A DNA stretch of 64,000 bases, taken from Pelagibaculum spongiae (GTDB lineage: Bacteria > Pseudomonadota > Gammaproteobacteria > Enterobacterales > Pelagibaculaceae). The notes under the pieces were generated by a model, which saw only the letters and a list, made by a program, of their open reading frames with translations, was not told the DNA's origin and searched no databases. Below are positions 1-9,912 of this stretch, piece by piece. Within the stretch, counting starts at the first letter, position 1; the number at the start of each line of letters is the position of its first letter. The stretch lies in NCBI RefSeq assembly GCF_003097315.1, contig NZ_QDDL01000001.1, positions 1,116,001-1,180,000 of the forward strand, written 5' to 3'. The position numbers were made by a program, and so were the translations under genes.

Positions 1-323
1 CCAGCCATTCGCCAGAAAAACAAATTGCTGCTAAAGCGAGCCAGCTGGAACAATTAAATTTGAAAATGAATTTTGCTATTGAACAAAAAATGCAGCAAAA
101 GAAAAACCAATTAGCTCGATTAGCCGAGGGGTTAAACAGCTACAGTCCGTTATCTACACTGAGTCGCGGTTATGCCTTAGTCACCAATGAAAAGCAGCAA
201 GTGATTAAATCTTCTGAGCAATTAACCAGCGGACAAATCATTAACATTCAACTGGCCCAAGGCAGTGCATCGGCACAGATCACAAGTAAAGCAACGCAGC
301 AACTGGAAGCCGCAAATGATTAA
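1..323 (+). CDS. xseA: Exodeoxyribonuclease VII large subunit, C-terminal part
   Basis: This is the 3' end of a gene whose 5' part lies before the window; the frame is open from base 3. XseA is the catalytic large subunit of exonuclease VII, which degrades single-stranded DNA in the cytoplasm. The visible part has the coiled-coil segment and the family's C-terminal motif SPLSTLSRGYALV followed by a short beta-rich tail, which is how XseA proteins normally end. A TTG at 60 is internal, not a start. The stop codon overlaps the start of the downstream peptidase gene by 8 bases, so the two are probably cotranscribed. Identification is firm for this fragment. Confidence 0.9.
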   Translation, partial: SHSPEKQIAAKASQLEQLNLKMNFAIEQKMQQKKNQLARLAEGLNSYSPLSTLSRGYALVTNEKQQVIKSSEQLTSGQIINIQLAQGSASAQITSKATQQLEAAND

Positions 324-1170
324 ATCATTAAAAAAACTTCAAACTACTTTGGTATCGGCCGTTATTTTCGGCTCTGCTTTAACAGTATTTTCCAATAGCG
401 CACATGCCCTGCCCAATGCATCAGCAATCCCCGGTGGTGTGGCAATTATTGAAGTGCCAGCAGACACAGAACAAGCTTGGTTTAGAAACAAGCCATTATT
501 TATCACCCGCGAAAATGGCAAAACTGTTGCGCTAGTTGGCATTCCTTTATCTCAGCAACCGGGCAACGCCGAATTAACGATTACCAGTAAAAGCAGCGGC
601 CAGAAAATCACTCAAGCCTTTTCAATTAATGACTATGCGTATAAAGAGCAGAGAATAAAATTAACTGGCAAGAAAAAGAAATATGTCTCGCCTTCCAAAG
701 AACAACTGGCCAGATTCAAGCGAGAGAAAAAATTATCTCGACAGGCATTTGCCAGCTTTAGCAGTCAGATTCCAGACACTAATTTTGATTTACCGGTTAC
801 TGCACCGGTTTCTAGCCCCTTTGGCTTAAAGCGCTTTTTTAACGATCAACCCAGAAAACCACACAGCGGATTAGACCTCGCTGCGCCCAAAGGCACTGCC
901 ATCAAAGCGCCATCTGCTGGCACCGTAGTATTGACAGGTGATTTTTTCTTCAACGGAAAAAGCGTTTATATCGACCACGGCCAAGGCTTAGTTACCATGT
1001 ATTGCCATATGAGCGAAATTGGGGTTAAAAAAGGCCAGGTAATTGCTCGGGGAGAGGCACTTGGAAAGGTTGGCGCAACCGGCAGAGTAACCGGGCCACA
1101 TTTACATTGGACAGTGGGATTAAATGGTTATTCTGTTTCGCCAGAATTATTTTTAAAACAAGCCAATTAA
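316..1170 (+). CDS. M23 (LytM-type) family metallopeptidase, periplasmic
   Basis: A predicted 284-residue peptidase. The first 33 residues form a signal peptide (KSLKK basic start, hydrophobic core, cleavage near SAHA-LP). An N-terminal beta-rich region and a basic linker come before the LytM domain at about residues 175-280. Zinc ligands and catalytic residues are visible: H183 and D187 in HSGLD, H231 in YCHMS and H262/H264 in PHLHW, so the domain should be an active zinc endopeptidase on peptidoglycan crosslinks. The ATG at 316 fits the signal peptide; longer in-frame extensions would put it inside the protein. It overlaps xseA by 8 bases. The same xseA-peptidase pairing is familiar from Pseudomonas-like genomes. 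Confidence 0.9.
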   Translation: MIKSLKKLQTTLVSAVIFGSALTVFSNSAHALPNASAIPGGVAIIEVPADTEQAWFRNKPLFITRENGKTVALVGIPLSQQPGNAELTITSKSSGQKITQAFSINDYAYKEQRIKLTGKKKKYVSPSKEQLARFKREKKLSRQAFASFSSQIPDTNFDLPVTAPVSSPFGLKRFFNDQPRKPHSGLDLAAPKGTAIKAPSAGTVVLTGDFFFNGKSVYIDHGQGLVTMYCHMSEIGVKKGQVIARGEALGKVGATGRVTGPHLHWTVGLNGYSVSPELFLKQAN

Positions 1171-1173
1171 TCG

Positions 1174-1884
1174 TTAATCGTCTGGGAAAGAACTTACAGA
1201 TGAAGAATCAAGCATACTATAGCTGCTGCTCGAACTATCATCTTCTAACACTGTGGCAGAAGTAAATGGCTGCCGCGTTTTTAATGCTTTAGAAAAATCC
1301 GCTAACTCTTTTTGATATATATCTGATTGCGAATTAATCGCTTGGGCACCTCGTTCGATTGCTGCAATCATGTTCTCTCCCGAATCATCAATCAAAAAAC
1401 AGTGCCTCCACGAAATGCTTTTTCTACTAATTCGTGCAACATTTGATTTGAACCTACTCATCTGGGCGATTTTTGTTGCAGAATAATTTAATTCTATATC
1501 GCCATCTTCGTTAGTTTCAGAAATTATTGGCGGAGAATTTTTGTTTGCAAAACCAGCATTGTCGATTAACTTTTTAACGGCGGCTGTTTTTGCAAAAAAC
1601 ATTTTTAGCATTTCTTTTATTTCATCTTCTTCATAATTTGAACTGGTAACAAAAAAAAGTCGACAGTCCCCATAGCCAGCTCTTCTAGCAATATCTACAA
1701 AGAAACTAACATGAAGATCTTGATATAAAGGGAAGAACCTCCAACCACCATACACTTTTCTGTTAGACAATATTTCTCCATGCCTCTGCAAATAGATACT
1801 TCTCATTTGAACAGCAACCAATCTATTTGTTTTTTCTAATCTTGCAATTAACGTTTCATCGAGATCAAAAAAAATTAACCACAC
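1174..1884 (-). CDS. HAD-like hydrolase, diverged member of the locally repeated family
   Basis: Predicted 236-residue cytoplasmic protein of unknown function. The N-terminus has HAD motif I (FFDLDET, nucleophile D7 and D9), a motif II candidate (LFFVTSS), a lysine in SATKIAQMSRFK as motif III, and motif IV as FLIDDSGE. These elements occur in the same order as in the four related genes at 27.8-32.7 kb, but this copy is shorter, lacks their conserved FDP...DY...YIG block and ends in a serine- and aspartate-rich tail. It sits downstream of a porin on the same strand, behind a terminator, and converges on the M23 gene with only 3 bases between the stops. The AT-rich composition suggests acquisition. 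Substrate cannot be inferred. Confidence 0.7.
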   Translation of the reverse strand: MWLIFFDLDETLIARLEKTNRLVAVQMRSIYLQRHGEILSNRKVYGGWRFFPLYQDLHVSFFVDIARRAGYGDCRLFFVTSSNYEEDEIKEMLKMFFAKTAAVKKLIDNAGFANKNSPPIISETNEDGDIELNYSATKIAQMSRFKSNVARISRKSISWRHCFLIDDSGENMIAAIERGAQAINSQSDIYQKELADFSKALKTRQPFTSATVLEDDSSSSSYSMLDSSSVSSFPDD

Positions 1885-1900
1885 ATGTTTTACACCTATA

Positions 1901-1937
1901 AAAAAACCCCATCACCCTGGAGAATGATGGGGTTTTT
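1901..1937 (-). terminator. Rho-independent terminator of the first porin
   Basis: Eight-base arms CCCCATCA and TGATGGGG enclose a 10-base loop. An A-run at 1901-1906 gives the U-tract on the minus strand, and a T-run follows on the plus strand. It lies just after the porin stop and before the HAD-like gene. Confidence 0.85.
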
Positions 1938-1963
1938 GCAGTTCTGATTTCAGATCACAAGTA

Positions 1964-3049
1964 TTAGTTAGTGATACTGAAGTCGTAACGTGCGCCTAAT
2001 GACAGAGTCGTGGTTTCTACATCATCTATACCACCACCAACACCATCAGCGTCATCTAAACGCAAGTCAGCCCACAAACGCAGTTGATCATTCATTTGAT
2101 GTTGAATCGCTACCTGAATGCCATCTGCATCGTTGCTTGCAGCACCAGCGAGGTCTGAGTCGTAGGTGTAGTAATGACCGATCAGCGTGTTCTTACCGAA
2201 GCTGTAAGTACCTGACAAATCAATCGCTGAAGGCTCAGCAGTACCGCCAGTATCTTTAGAGGTGTAGCTCAAACCAACATAGTAGGGGCCTTGCGCATAG
2301 CCAGCTGCTAAACCTAGCAAATCGGTTGAATCGCCAGAGTCTGCTTTAGATGAATCATAAGAAGCTGCCAGTTGAACACCTTCCAGATTAACACCAGCAG
2401 AAACGGCATAACGATCTAGATTATCACGACCATCATTTGTCAGATCTGTGTCATTATCAGTGTCACCGTCAAACTGAGTATCTACCTGAACACTAACCAA
2501 ACCAGCAAACTTGTTGGTGTAAGTCACCATATTGCTAGCACGGAATACGCCAGCAACCAAGTTATAACCACCTGGCGTGCCATCGTTGGCTACGTCAGTT
2601 ACAGCGCCAACAAAGTTATAGAAACCAGTCCATTGCTGACCGATTGCAACTGCACCTAAGCCATCTTTAGCTAACTGAACGTAAGCTAGGCGACCATCAC
2701 CAAAGCCTGCACCTTCGCCAATCTGTACTTTCCATTCACCACGTGCAGTAGCTTTCCAGCCATTACCCATGTCAGAAGTTGCACGAATACCGATACGTGA
2801 AGCCGCATCAGTTACATCAGTGCTGCTATCGTCAGCAGTTCCAACTTCCTGATCTTGATATTGCAGCTGGGTACGCAAAGAACCATACAACTCAACAGAA
2901 CCACCAGCACCTTGACCTGGAGTAGATTCCATCACGCCGATTTGTGATTCCAGCTGACGAATACGATCTTCCAGTGACTGAGCTTGAGCGAAGCTAGGTA
3001 GTGCGGCCAGAACAGCGACACTTACCAAAAGAGGTTTTACCTTGATCAT
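1964..3049 (-). CDS. Outer-membrane porin (Gram-negative porin family)
   Basis: Predicted 361-residue trimeric-type porin for diffusion of small hydrophilic solutes. A signal peptide (about 1-23, cleavage at AQA-Q) is followed by a short coiled-coil with heptad leucines (SLEDRIRQLESQIG), as in porins anchored or oligomerised through an N-terminal helix. After this come VELYGSLRTQLQYQ and alternating beta-strands, ending in RYDFSITN. The start at 3049 is chosen because GGGAG lies at good distance upstream and the signal peptide begins there; an upstream in-frame start would add 15 residues ahead of it. It is a paralogue of the porin at 3584-4654, with the same domain order. Substrate is unknown. 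Confidence 0.92.
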   Translation of the reverse strand: MIKVKPLLVSVAVLAALPSFAQAQSLEDRIRQLESQIGVMESTPGQGAGGSVELYGSLRTQLQYQDQEVGTADDSSTDVTDAASRIGIRATSDMGNGWKATARGEWKVQIGEGAGFGDGRLAYVQLAKDGLGAVAIGQQWTGFYNFVGAVTDVANDGTPGGYNLVAGVFRASNMVTYTNKFAGLVSVQVDTQFDGDTDNDTDLTNDGRDNLDRYAVSAGVNLEGVQLAASYDSSKADSGDSTDLLGLAAGYAQGPYYVGLSYTSKDTGGTAEPSAIDLSGTYSFGKNTLIGHYYTYDSDLAGAASNDADGIQVAIQHQMNDQLRLWADLRLDDADGVGGGIDDVETTTLSLGARYDFSITN

Positions 3050-3583
3050 GTGTTGTATCTCCCTTTCCTTGGTTAAGGTAATAAATGACCGCACCCACCA
3101 CTAATTTTGTTCAGTGGCGTGCACAGTTTATTTGGGTAAAAAAAGATTTCAGAATTTTTATTATCACTGCTTACGGGCATCCGTTATTGCATCCTTGTAT
3201 TCAAGCTCGATCCATATTGGTTACCCGTACGGGGCAGCAAACCCGGCAAGGTTGATCTAGTTGTAGATCCTGCTTCAACAAAGTGCAAAAAAACAAGCGC
3301 CAATCTCTGAAAATGCGCCACCCTTCAAAGGTTTGGCCGTAATTGTCTTTTCTTTGGCCAAGTGCGCTACCGGCAAACTCGAACTTCTATCACATTGACC
3401 TTTCCACCCACTGGCAGGCTACAGTTCAAAACAAAAAATACAGGCACAAAAAAACCTGCTTGATACGACTCATTCACTAGTCGATCAAACAGGTTTTTTG
3501 CTCACCTTGTTTGGAGATTCAAGAGCACCGCTTGACTACCTAAATTTCCAACCATTGTATTTATCCATTCTGCTACGACCGCC
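3050..3583. other. Intergenic region between the two porins
   Basis: No convincing gene. It holds the leader of the first porin (ribosome site AAGGAAAGGGAG near 3060) and, at 3448-3499, the terminator of the second porin. The stretch at 3160-3440 presumably holds the first porin's promoter, but I cannot assign boxes with confidence. Confidence 0.6.
3448..3499 (-). terminator. Rho-independent terminator of the second porin
   Basis: A long hairpin pairs AAAAAACCTG with CAGGTTTTTT, then TTGAT with ATCAA and CGACT with AGTCG, with small bulges and loop CATTCACT. It lies 85 bases past the stop of the 3584-4654 porin, with T-runs on both strands. Confidence 0.85.
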
Positions 3584-4654
3584 TTAATTTAGCCCCACAC
3601 TGAAATCAAAACGAACACCTAGCGATGCATAATATTTAGTACGGTCATCATCACTTAGAGCGTCACCTTCAGAGTCGGTATAACCTACTTCGCCCCATAG
3701 TCGAAGCTGGTCATTAAGCTGGTGTTGCAATGATAATAAAAAGCCTAAAGCATCTTGACTAGCACTACCCTTTTGATAAGAGTTGTATAAATATACCTTG
3801 CCTAAAAGCTTATCTTTTCCTTTGCTGTAAAGCACCGATAAATCAAATGCAGAAGGCTTAAATTCACCTACGCTCTTTAAAATATAACTCGTGCTAACAA
3901 AGATTTTTCTGTTCTGGTATCCAGCAGATAGGCCTAGTAAATTTGCAGCTTCACCGTCTTCATAATATTTTCCGTAAGAAAGTCCAAATAAGTATTCAGA
4001 AAGATCTAATGAAGATGAAAATGCGTAGCTTTCAAGCGTATCTTTTGCGCCATCTTCACCTGAAAATTCTCCATCAACTTGAATGGACAATGGTTTACCT
4101 AATAAATCGACTGTTCGATTATAAGTTAACAAGTTACCCAATCGATCTGGAGCACCTATTGCATCGAATCCACCGAGAGAACCGTTGTTAGCCGTATCTA
4201 ATGGTGCACCGATTACTTGATAAAAACCGGTCCATTGCCGACCAAAAGCAAAACGTCCCCAATCTTTATTTTCTAATTCGATATATGACAAGCGACCTGA
4301 TCCAAAATTACCTTCATCGCTACCGTCAAGATTCCATTCACCACGAAATTGAACCGACCAATCAGATGCTGGTTTTGCTGCAATACGAAGTCCAAGCCTT
4401 GATTCAGCATTTTGGAAATCCGTGGTTGTTAAATCAGAGGTACCTTGCTCAATAGACGCAGCTTCAAATAAAGTCCTCACTGAACCATACAATTCAACTG
4501 TTGCGCCTTTGCCTTGGCCGGTCAAACTTTCCAGCTGCCCAATTTTTTCTTCTAGCTGACGTATTTTTTCTTCTAGTGATTGTGATGCAAAAGACACTAC
4601 TGGTTGCATCAAAAAAATTGCGATAACGACTCGATATATTAGCAACTTAATCAT
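3584..4654 (-). CDS. Outer-membrane porin, second paralogue
   Basis: Predicted 356-residue porin. Signal peptide (MIKLLIYRVVIAIFLM..., cleavage near SFA-S), then SLEEKIRQLEEKIGQLE as a coiled-coil, VELYGSVRTLFEAA as the first strand, and the C-terminal strand YASLGVRFDFSVGLN with a penultimate-region phenylalanine. It shares strand motifs with the neighbouring porin (GRQWTGFY, QHQLNDQLRLW), so the two arose by duplication. The start at 4654 has AAAGGTGA upstream and directly begins the signal peptide. It is more AT-rich and more diverged than its neighbour. Each gene has its own terminator, so they are probably regulated separately. Confidence 0.9.
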   Translation of the reverse strand: MIKLLIYRVVIAIFLMQPVVSFASQSLEEKIRQLEEKIGQLESLTGQGKGATVELYGSVRTLFEAASIEQGTSDLTTTDFQNAESRLGLRIAAKPASDWSVQFRGEWNLDGSDEGNFGSGRLSYIELENKDWGRFAFGRQWTGFYQVIGAPLDTANNGSLGGFDAIGAPDRLGNLLTYNRTVDLLGKPLSIQVDGEFSGEDGAKDTLESYAFSSSLDLSEYLFGLSYGKYYEDGEAANLLGLSAGYQNRKIFVSTSYILKSVGEFKPSAFDLSVLYSKGKDKLLGKVYLYNSYQKGSASQDALGFLLSLQHQLNDQLRLWGEVGYTDSEGDALSDDDRTKYYASLGVRFDFSVGLN

Positions 4655-4989
4655 TGTCTTCACCTTTCCATGGCATAGAGCTTTACCTGTTGAACTATTT
4701 GGACTGACGCACAAGGTGCGAAAGAAAAATCAAAATTTTCAAGTCTGTTAAGGGGAGCCTTAAAACAACAGCGATTGAAGGGTGCAATATCAAATTTGTC
4801 TCATGACTACCGAAACAAATCTGATAAGACTGATTTATTTTTAGTTGGGAGGATGACAAAGCGCAATGGCAGAGCTGTTTTTACTGAAATATAAATTGAT
4901 GCATGCTGAACAAAAAAACCGCTTAATCAAGCTGGTGTTACAGCTGATTAAGCGGTTTTTTATTCGAGCTAATCTTGCGCTGAAGTACT
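4655..4989. other. Intergenic region upstream of porin 2 and downstream of der
   Basis: No gene seen. It contains the second porin's leader and upstream region and, at its left end by transcription of der, the strong terminator at 4912-4961. Confidence 0.6.
4912..4961 (-). terminator. Rho-independent terminator after der
   Basis: A near-perfect stem pairs AAAAAACCGCTTAATCA with its complement and AGCTG with CAGCT around loop GTGTTA, with T-runs on both strands. It marks the end of the ndk-to-der transcript. Confidence 0.88.
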
Positions 4990-6594
4990 CTACTTTCTCT
5001 TACGAGCAGTTTTTCCTTTAGTTTCTTTTTTAACCTTGGCAGTTAGCGGCTTGCCCTTATAACTTTTGGACAAAGCTTTATCGTATCTTGGATTGGCTGG
5101 TTTCGCAGTCGCGGCCGGCTTTCCATCAGCAGTTTTGTCTGCTTGCCTGGCTTTTACACCCTTTGGCAAAACAGGTTGTCCAGTTGTGGCATTGACCTCA
5201 ACTTTTACTCTGGTCGGGCGAATATTATCTTGGTACTTTTTCAGGGTTTGCTTTTGACGAGCACTCAAGGCATTTTTCTTATCGGCATAGGGGTTTTCAC
5301 CGCCACGCATTTCAATACGAATTGGCGTGCCGACCATTTCCAAACTCTTACGGAAATAGTTCTGCAAATAGCGCAGGTAAGACTTTGGCAGTGAAGCTGT
5401 CTGATTACCGTGAATAACAATAATGGGTGGATTACGACCACCTGAGTGAGCGTAGCGCAGCTTAATTCGACGACCATAAACCATCGGTGGCTGATGATCG
5501 ACCACTGCCTGCTCAAGAATACGGGTCAGCAACGAAGTAGATAATTCGCGAGTTGCACACTCATAAGCTGCATCAATTGATTCCCACATCACGCCAACAC
5601 CAGAACCATGCAATGCCGAGATAAAGTGCATATCGGCGTAATCCATAAATTCCAGACGACGCTCTAACTCACGCTTTATTTCAACTCGTTCATCACCACT
5701 CAAACCATCCCACTTGTTGACCGCCATTACGATTGCCTTGCCGGCATCCATCGCGAAACCTAACAAGCTTAAATCTTGGTCTGATAAACCTTGTCGACCA
5801 TCGATCAACACCAACACAACATTGGAATCTTCGATCGCTTTCAGTGTTTTAATCACCGAGAATTTTTCTAGCGTCTCCGTCACCTTGCCACGCTTACGAA
5901 CACCGGCAGTGTCGATAATGGTGTAAGGCGTACCATCGCGTTCCATTTTGGTGTAAATGCTATCGGTCGTGGTGCCTGGCATGTCAAAAACCACCACCCG
6001 GTCTTCACCCAGCATTCGATTAACCAAGGTAGATTTACCTACGTTTGGTCGACCTACAATGGCAAGTTTTAGGGTGCGCTCCCACTCTGGATCTTCTTCT
6101 GGCGGCTCATAACCTTCGAGCATTTCATCCATTAACGAACGAACGCCACGGTTATGAACAGCAGCAATTGGATAGGCTTCACCCAATCCTAATTCGTAAA
6201 ATTCTGCCGCTTGCACATCAGGATCAGCACCATCTGTTTTGTTGACAATCAGCTTGGCTGTTTTGCCCATGATGCGTAATTGACGTGCTAGTGCTTGGTC
6301 CACTGAAGTTAAGCCATCACGACCATCAACCATGAACAGAATGATGTCTGCTTCATCCAGTGCACATTGCACCTGATCAGCCATTGCACCATCAACACCA
6401 ATATCATTACCGGTAATACCGCCAGTATCGACCACGATATATGGAGCAGGGCCAACCTTGCCTTCACCATATTGGCGATCTCGGGTAACACCTGGAATAT
6501 CCACCACTAGCGCATCACGGCTACGGGTCAATCGATTAAATAGGGTTGATTTACCAACATTTGGCCGACCAACTATGGCAACTACAGGAAGCAT
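4990..6594 (-). CDS. der: Ribosome biogenesis GTPase Der (EngA)
   Basis: Der has two tandem GTPase domains and a KH-like domain and acts in maturation of the 50S ribosomal subunit. Both P-loops are visible as GRPNVGKS (residues 9-16 and 181-188), with DxxG boxes DTGG and DTAG and NKxD boxes NKTD and NKWD. The KH-like domain follows, with [12 protein letters not shown]. The C-terminus carries a lysine- and alanine-rich extension of about 60 residues, making the protein (534 aa) longer than the E. coli form. The ATG at 6594 gives the usual [12 protein letters not shown] start; a GTG at 6606 is an in-frame alternative. It is the last gene of the core block. Confidence 0.96.
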   Translation of the reverse strand: MLPVVAIVGRPNVGKSTLFNRLTRSRDALVVDIPGVTRDRQYGEGKVGPAPYIVVDTGGITGNDIGVDGAMADQVQCALDEADIILFMVDGRDGLTSVDQALARQLRIMGKTAKLIVNKTDGADPDVQAAEFYELGLGEAYPIAAVHNRGVRSLMDEMLEGYEPPEEDPEWERTLKLAIVGRPNVGKSTLVNRMLGEDRVVVFDMPGTTTDSIYTKMERDGTPYTIIDTAGVRKRGKVTETLEKFSVIKTLKAIEDSNVVLVLIDGRQGLSDQDLSLLGFAMDAGKAIVMAVNKWDGLSGDERVEIKRELERRLEFMDYADMHFISALHGSGVGVMWESIDAAYECATRELSTSLLTRILEQAVVDHQPPMVYGRRIKLRYAHSGGRNPPIIVIHGNQTASLPKSYLRYLQNYFRKSLEMVGTPIRIEMRGGENPYADKKNALSARQKQTLKKYQDNIRPTRVKVEVNATTGQPVLPKGVKARQADKTADGKPAATAKPANPRYDKALSKSYKGKPLTAKVKKETKGKTARKRK

Positions 6595-6693
6595 TACGTC
6601 ACTCACTTACCAGGCCATTTGGCCCATAGAAAAACAAATAAACGGGCCGAAGCATTACCCCGACCCGCAAAAAAACTAAAATAGACGATCTAA

Positions 6694-7869
6694 TCAGATC
6701 GATTGTTTATAAGCTCGCGATGGGGCCTTATTGACCAGTTTGATCAATGCCAGCACACCACTTTTGCCATAAACCAGCACACCTTGCTTAACCAGCTTAG
6801 GTGCTGCTGCTAAACCTTTATCATCTACTTCGATACTGGCTAATAAACGGCCATCATCGGCAGACAACAAGTGCAGCCAACCTTCAACATCTGAAACTAG
6901 GAAACCTTGTTCAGTCGCTACAACTGCGCCTAAATGGCGACCTTGTAACTTATCCTGAACCCATCGAGTAGCGCCACTGTTTAAGTCAAGTGCGCGTACT
7001 TTACCGGTTTCTTCAGCAATCACATAACTACCCTTGGCTGCAGCAGCATGACTGTAAACTGAAGCACTACGCTGCCAAAGTGTTTGGCCATTGCGATAAT
7101 CCAGTGCAATTGCATTGCCCTGAAAGCTAGAAGCTAACAGCAAAGGTGAAAACCAAACTGGGTCTGAATCAACATCAACCAAGCGTTCAAACTCAGTTCG
7201 ACCGCTAGGTACTGATACCCGTTTTTCCCAAATCAGATTACCTGACACTGGGTTAAACGCAGCAATTCGGCCATCGGCAAAAGAAGCGACTACTGAATCG
7301 TCAGCCAATATTGGACTGGCAGTACCGCGCAAGCTAAGTACCGGCACGCTGCGATCTTGCAACCACAACTGTTTGCCATCGTTAGCATCTAGGCCAAACA
7401 ACTTGCCGTCGATGGTTTGTACAATTACCACACCCTTAACGGCTAATGGTCGCGCTAATACTTCGCTAGAAACCGCCGAACGCCAAGCCAACTTACCATC
7501 AACAATATTGATGGCTAAGACTTCTGCGTCGCTGGTTCCAGCAAATAATGATTTTTCAGAAATACCCAAGCCACCGGTTACTGGCTTTTCAGTTTCAAAG
7601 CGCCATACCAAAGCACCGTTTTTCAGCGATCTTGCTTCAAACTGACCTTCGAAATCAACCGTGTAAACGTTGTTAGCATCAGCCTGTGGCTGCAAGCGTA
7701 AATCTAGGTCAGAAGTACCTTCACCGGTCGTTTCGTCCCATAGCACCTGCCAGCTTTCAGTGGGCTGATATTGAGGTAACTGTGGCAGTGGTTGTTCGTT
7801 GGAACTGAACCAGCTACAGCCAGAAACCAGAACCGACAGAGAAAGCAAACCAGGCAGATGCCATTTCAT
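6694..7869 (-). CDS. bamB: Outer-membrane assembly lipoprotein BamB
   Basis: BamB is an eight-bladed beta-propeller lipoprotein of the BAM complex, which folds and inserts outer-membrane proteins. The 391-residue product has a lipobox (VLVSGCS, modified Cys at about residue 18) and repeated PQQ-type blade motifs such as DANDGKQLWL, NPVSGNLIWEK, DYRNGQTLWQR and DLNSGATRWV. It shares one base with the stop of the upstream yfgM-like gene, which points to coupled translation, and lies 100 bases before der. The order yfgM-bamB-der is widely conserved in gammaproteobacteria. Confidence 0.95.
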   Translation of the reverse strand: MKWHLPGLLSLSVLVSGCSWFSSNEQPLPQLPQYQPTESWQVLWDETTGEGTSDLDLRLQPQADANNVYTVDFEGQFEARSLKNGALVWRFETEKPVTGGLGISEKSLFAGTSDAEVLAINIVDGKLAWRSAVSSEVLARPLAVKGVVIVQTIDGKLFGLDANDGKQLWLQDRSVPVLSLRGTASPILADDSVVASFADGRIAAFNPVSGNLIWEKRVSVPSGRTEFERLVDVDSDPVWFSPLLLASSFQGNAIALDYRNGQTLWQRSASVYSHAAAAKGSYVIAEETGKVRALDLNSGATRWVQDKLQGRHLGAVVATEQGFLVSDVEGWLHLLSADDGRLLASIEVDDKGLAAAPKLVKQGVLVYGKSGVLALIKLVNKAPSRAYKQSI

Positions 7870-8603
7870 TAACCTTTCTCCTGCTCGCTGGTCGCCGTCA
7901 CCGGCTCAGCATCAGTCTTTTCACTTGCTTCAGTCGATACTTCAGCTTCGTCAGACTTAGCTGTTTGCGTTCTTAGCACACGCAATGCAGGTAAGTTGTC
8001 TAGCTTCATTTGAATGCCGCTGACATTAACTACCGCAGGTAAATTAGCATCTAGGGCTGCTTCATAAGCAGTCTTCGCTTGATCAAACTGATTTTGCATC
8101 AAATAAGCATCGCCTTTTAACGCTTCAAATGCAGCGACATAAGCTTTGCTTTGAGGTGCAGTCAACACAGCCAACGCTTGGTCAAATTTTTGTTGGGCAA
8201 TGAATACTCGAGCTAGGCGCAATTTAGCTTCTTGAACCACTTCGTCTTGCGAAGCTTTATCAATTGCCCACTGTAAATAGCCTTCAGCCTTTTCCAGCTG
8301 ATTGGCTTCAACTGCCGACTTAGCTAACAGTAACTGACCGGCAGCTGCATATGGTGTATCGGAATAATCCTTAACCAGCAGATCTGCCAATGGCAGTAAA
8401 GTCACTTGGCTAGCACCGGTTTGGCGCAGCATTTTTTCATAAGCTATCGAGGCATTTTGCTTATGTTCCGCAACTGAACCCTGGTAATAATCCCAGCCGA
8501 AAATACCCACAACACCCAGAACTACACCGGCCACCATTGAAGGGCCATTCTGCTTGAGCCATTTTTTGACGTCTTCGATCTGTTTTTGATCGGCAGTATC
8601 CAC
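7869..8603 (-). CDS. yfgM: YfgM family tetratricopeptide membrane protein
   Basis: A 244-residue protein with a cytoplasmic N-terminus (EDVKKWLKQNG), one membrane span at about 23-41 and a periplasmic TPR region (residues 50-200, for example AAGQLLLAKSAVEANQLEKA). In E. coli, YfgM associates with the SecYEG translocon and the chaperone PpiD in periplasmic protein folding. The C-terminal 30 residues are acidic and low in complexity. It follows hisS by 10 bases and abuts bamB, so it belongs to the same operon. The family call is firm; the role is by homology. Confidence 0.9.
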   Translation of the reverse strand: MDTADQKQIEDVKKWLKQNGPSMVAGVVLGVVGIFGWDYYQGSVAEHKQNASIAYEKMLRQTGASQVTLLPLADLLVKDYSDTPYAAAGQLLLAKSAVEANQLEKAEGYLQWAIDKASQDEVVQEAKLRLARVFIAQQKFDQALAVLTAPQSKAYVAAFEALKGDAYLMQNQFDQAKTAYEAALDANLPAVVNVSGIQMKLDNLPALRVLRTQTAKSDEAEVSTEASEKTDAEPVTATSEQEKG

Positions 8604-8613
8604 ACTCGTCTCC

Positions 8614-9891
8614 TTAAGCGATCAGCTGCTTGAGCTGCTGAATCAATGCTGTTTCATCCAGCGCCTGCTGGTCTTGTGTTGTTCTTAACGGCTTCAGTTG
8701 CACCTGGCCAGATGAAATTTCATCTTCACCAACTACCAAAGCGACTTGCGCACCGCTTTTGTCTGCCCGTTTAAATTGTTTCTTGAATGCGCCGCCCTGA
8801 CAGTCAGTTAATAACCGCAAACCAGGTACTGCATCACGCAAACGATTGGCTAATGCCAAACCATGAATCTCTGCTTGCTCACCCAAACGCATTAAATAAG
8901 CGTGCGGATTGTCATCAAGATTGGTTAGCAGCTCAAGGTCTTGTAACAGCGCAACCAGTCTTTCAACACCCATCGCAAAGCCAGCACCACAGGTTGGTTT
9001 GCCGCCTAACTGCTCAACCAGCCCATCATAACGACCACCACCACACACCGTACCCTGAGCACCTAAGTGATCAGTCACCCACTCAAAAACGGTTCGGTTG
9101 TAATAGTCCAGACCACGTACCAGACGGGTATTTACTTGATATTCAACACCAGCAGCATCCAAAGATTTACACACTTTTTCAAAGTGCGCTTTAGTCTCTT
9201 CACCTAGATGATCCATCAAGCGTGGCGCAGCTTCGATCAGCACCTGCATTTCAGGGTTTTTACTATCTAGGATTCTTAAAGGATTACTGTGTAGACGTCG
9301 CTTACTGTCTTCATCCAACAGCTCTAGACTGGCTTCAAAGTAAGCAATCAGTTTTTCCCGATACAGCTTACGTTCTTCAGCATCACCTAAAGAGTTAATC
9401 TCTAACCGAACAAATGGGGTTAAACCGAGTTTTTTCCACAGGTTGGCCGTCATGAGAATCAGCTCAGCATCTAAAGAAGCATCGGCAATACCAAATGCTT
9501 CAACACCTACTTGATGAAATTGACGATAACGACCTTTTTGCGGACGCTCATAGCGGTACATTTGACCGGCATACCACAAACGTTGGGTCTGGTTATGAAT
9601 CAAACCATGCTGCAAGGCTGCTCGAACACAACCGGCAGTACCTTCAGGACGCAAAGTCAGGCTTTCGCCATTACGATCCTCAAAGGTGTACATTTCCTTT
9701 TCGACGATATCGGTTACTTCGCCAATCGAGCGCTTAAATAGCTCGGTTTTCTCAACCACCGGCATCCGCACTTCCTGATAGCCATGGCTATCTAGCAAAT
9801 TACGAATTACCGACTCAAAGTGACGCCAAACAACCGTTTGTTCAGGCAAAAGGTCATTCATGCCGCGAATGGCACTAAGTGTTTTGCTCAA
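8614..9891 (-). CDS. hisS: Histidine--tRNA ligase
   Basis: A class II aminoacyl-tRNA synthetase of 425 residues that charges tRNA-His. The N-terminus [12 protein letters not shown] is typical. Motif 2 region [30 protein letters not shown] and the histidine-specific motifs [15 protein letters not shown] and [10 protein letters not shown] are all present, as is the motif 3 GFAMGVERL. The C-terminal anticodon-binding domain covers about 325-425. It lies 21 bases after ispG in the same operon. Confidence 0.97.
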   Translation of the reverse strand: MSKTLSAIRGMNDLLPEQTVVWRHFESVIRNLLDSHGYQEVRMPVVEKTELFKRSIGEVTDIVEKEMYTFEDRNGESLTLRPEGTAGCVRAALQHGLIHNQTQRLWYAGQMYRYERPQKGRYRQFHQVGVEAFGIADASLDAELILMTANLWKKLGLTPFVRLEINSLGDAEERKLYREKLIAYFEASLELLDEDSKRRLHSNPLRILDSKNPEMQVLIEAAPRLMDHLGEETKAHFEKVCKSLDAAGVEYQVNTRLVRGLDYYNRTVFEWVTDHLGAQGTVCGGGRYDGLVEQLGGKPTCGAGFAMGVERLVALLQDLELLTNLDDNPHAYLMRLGEQAEIHGLALANRLRDAVPGLRLLTDCQGGAFKKQFKRADKSGAQVALVVGEDEISSGQVQLKPLRTTQDQQALDETALIQQLKQLIA

Positions 9892-9912
9892 GGTATTCCT
9901 CTACTACTCTTA

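Noticed and set aside
8787..9194. Long plus-strand frame inside hisS
   Set aside because: It is antisense to a clearly real gene, histidine-rich from codon bias, and shows no family features.
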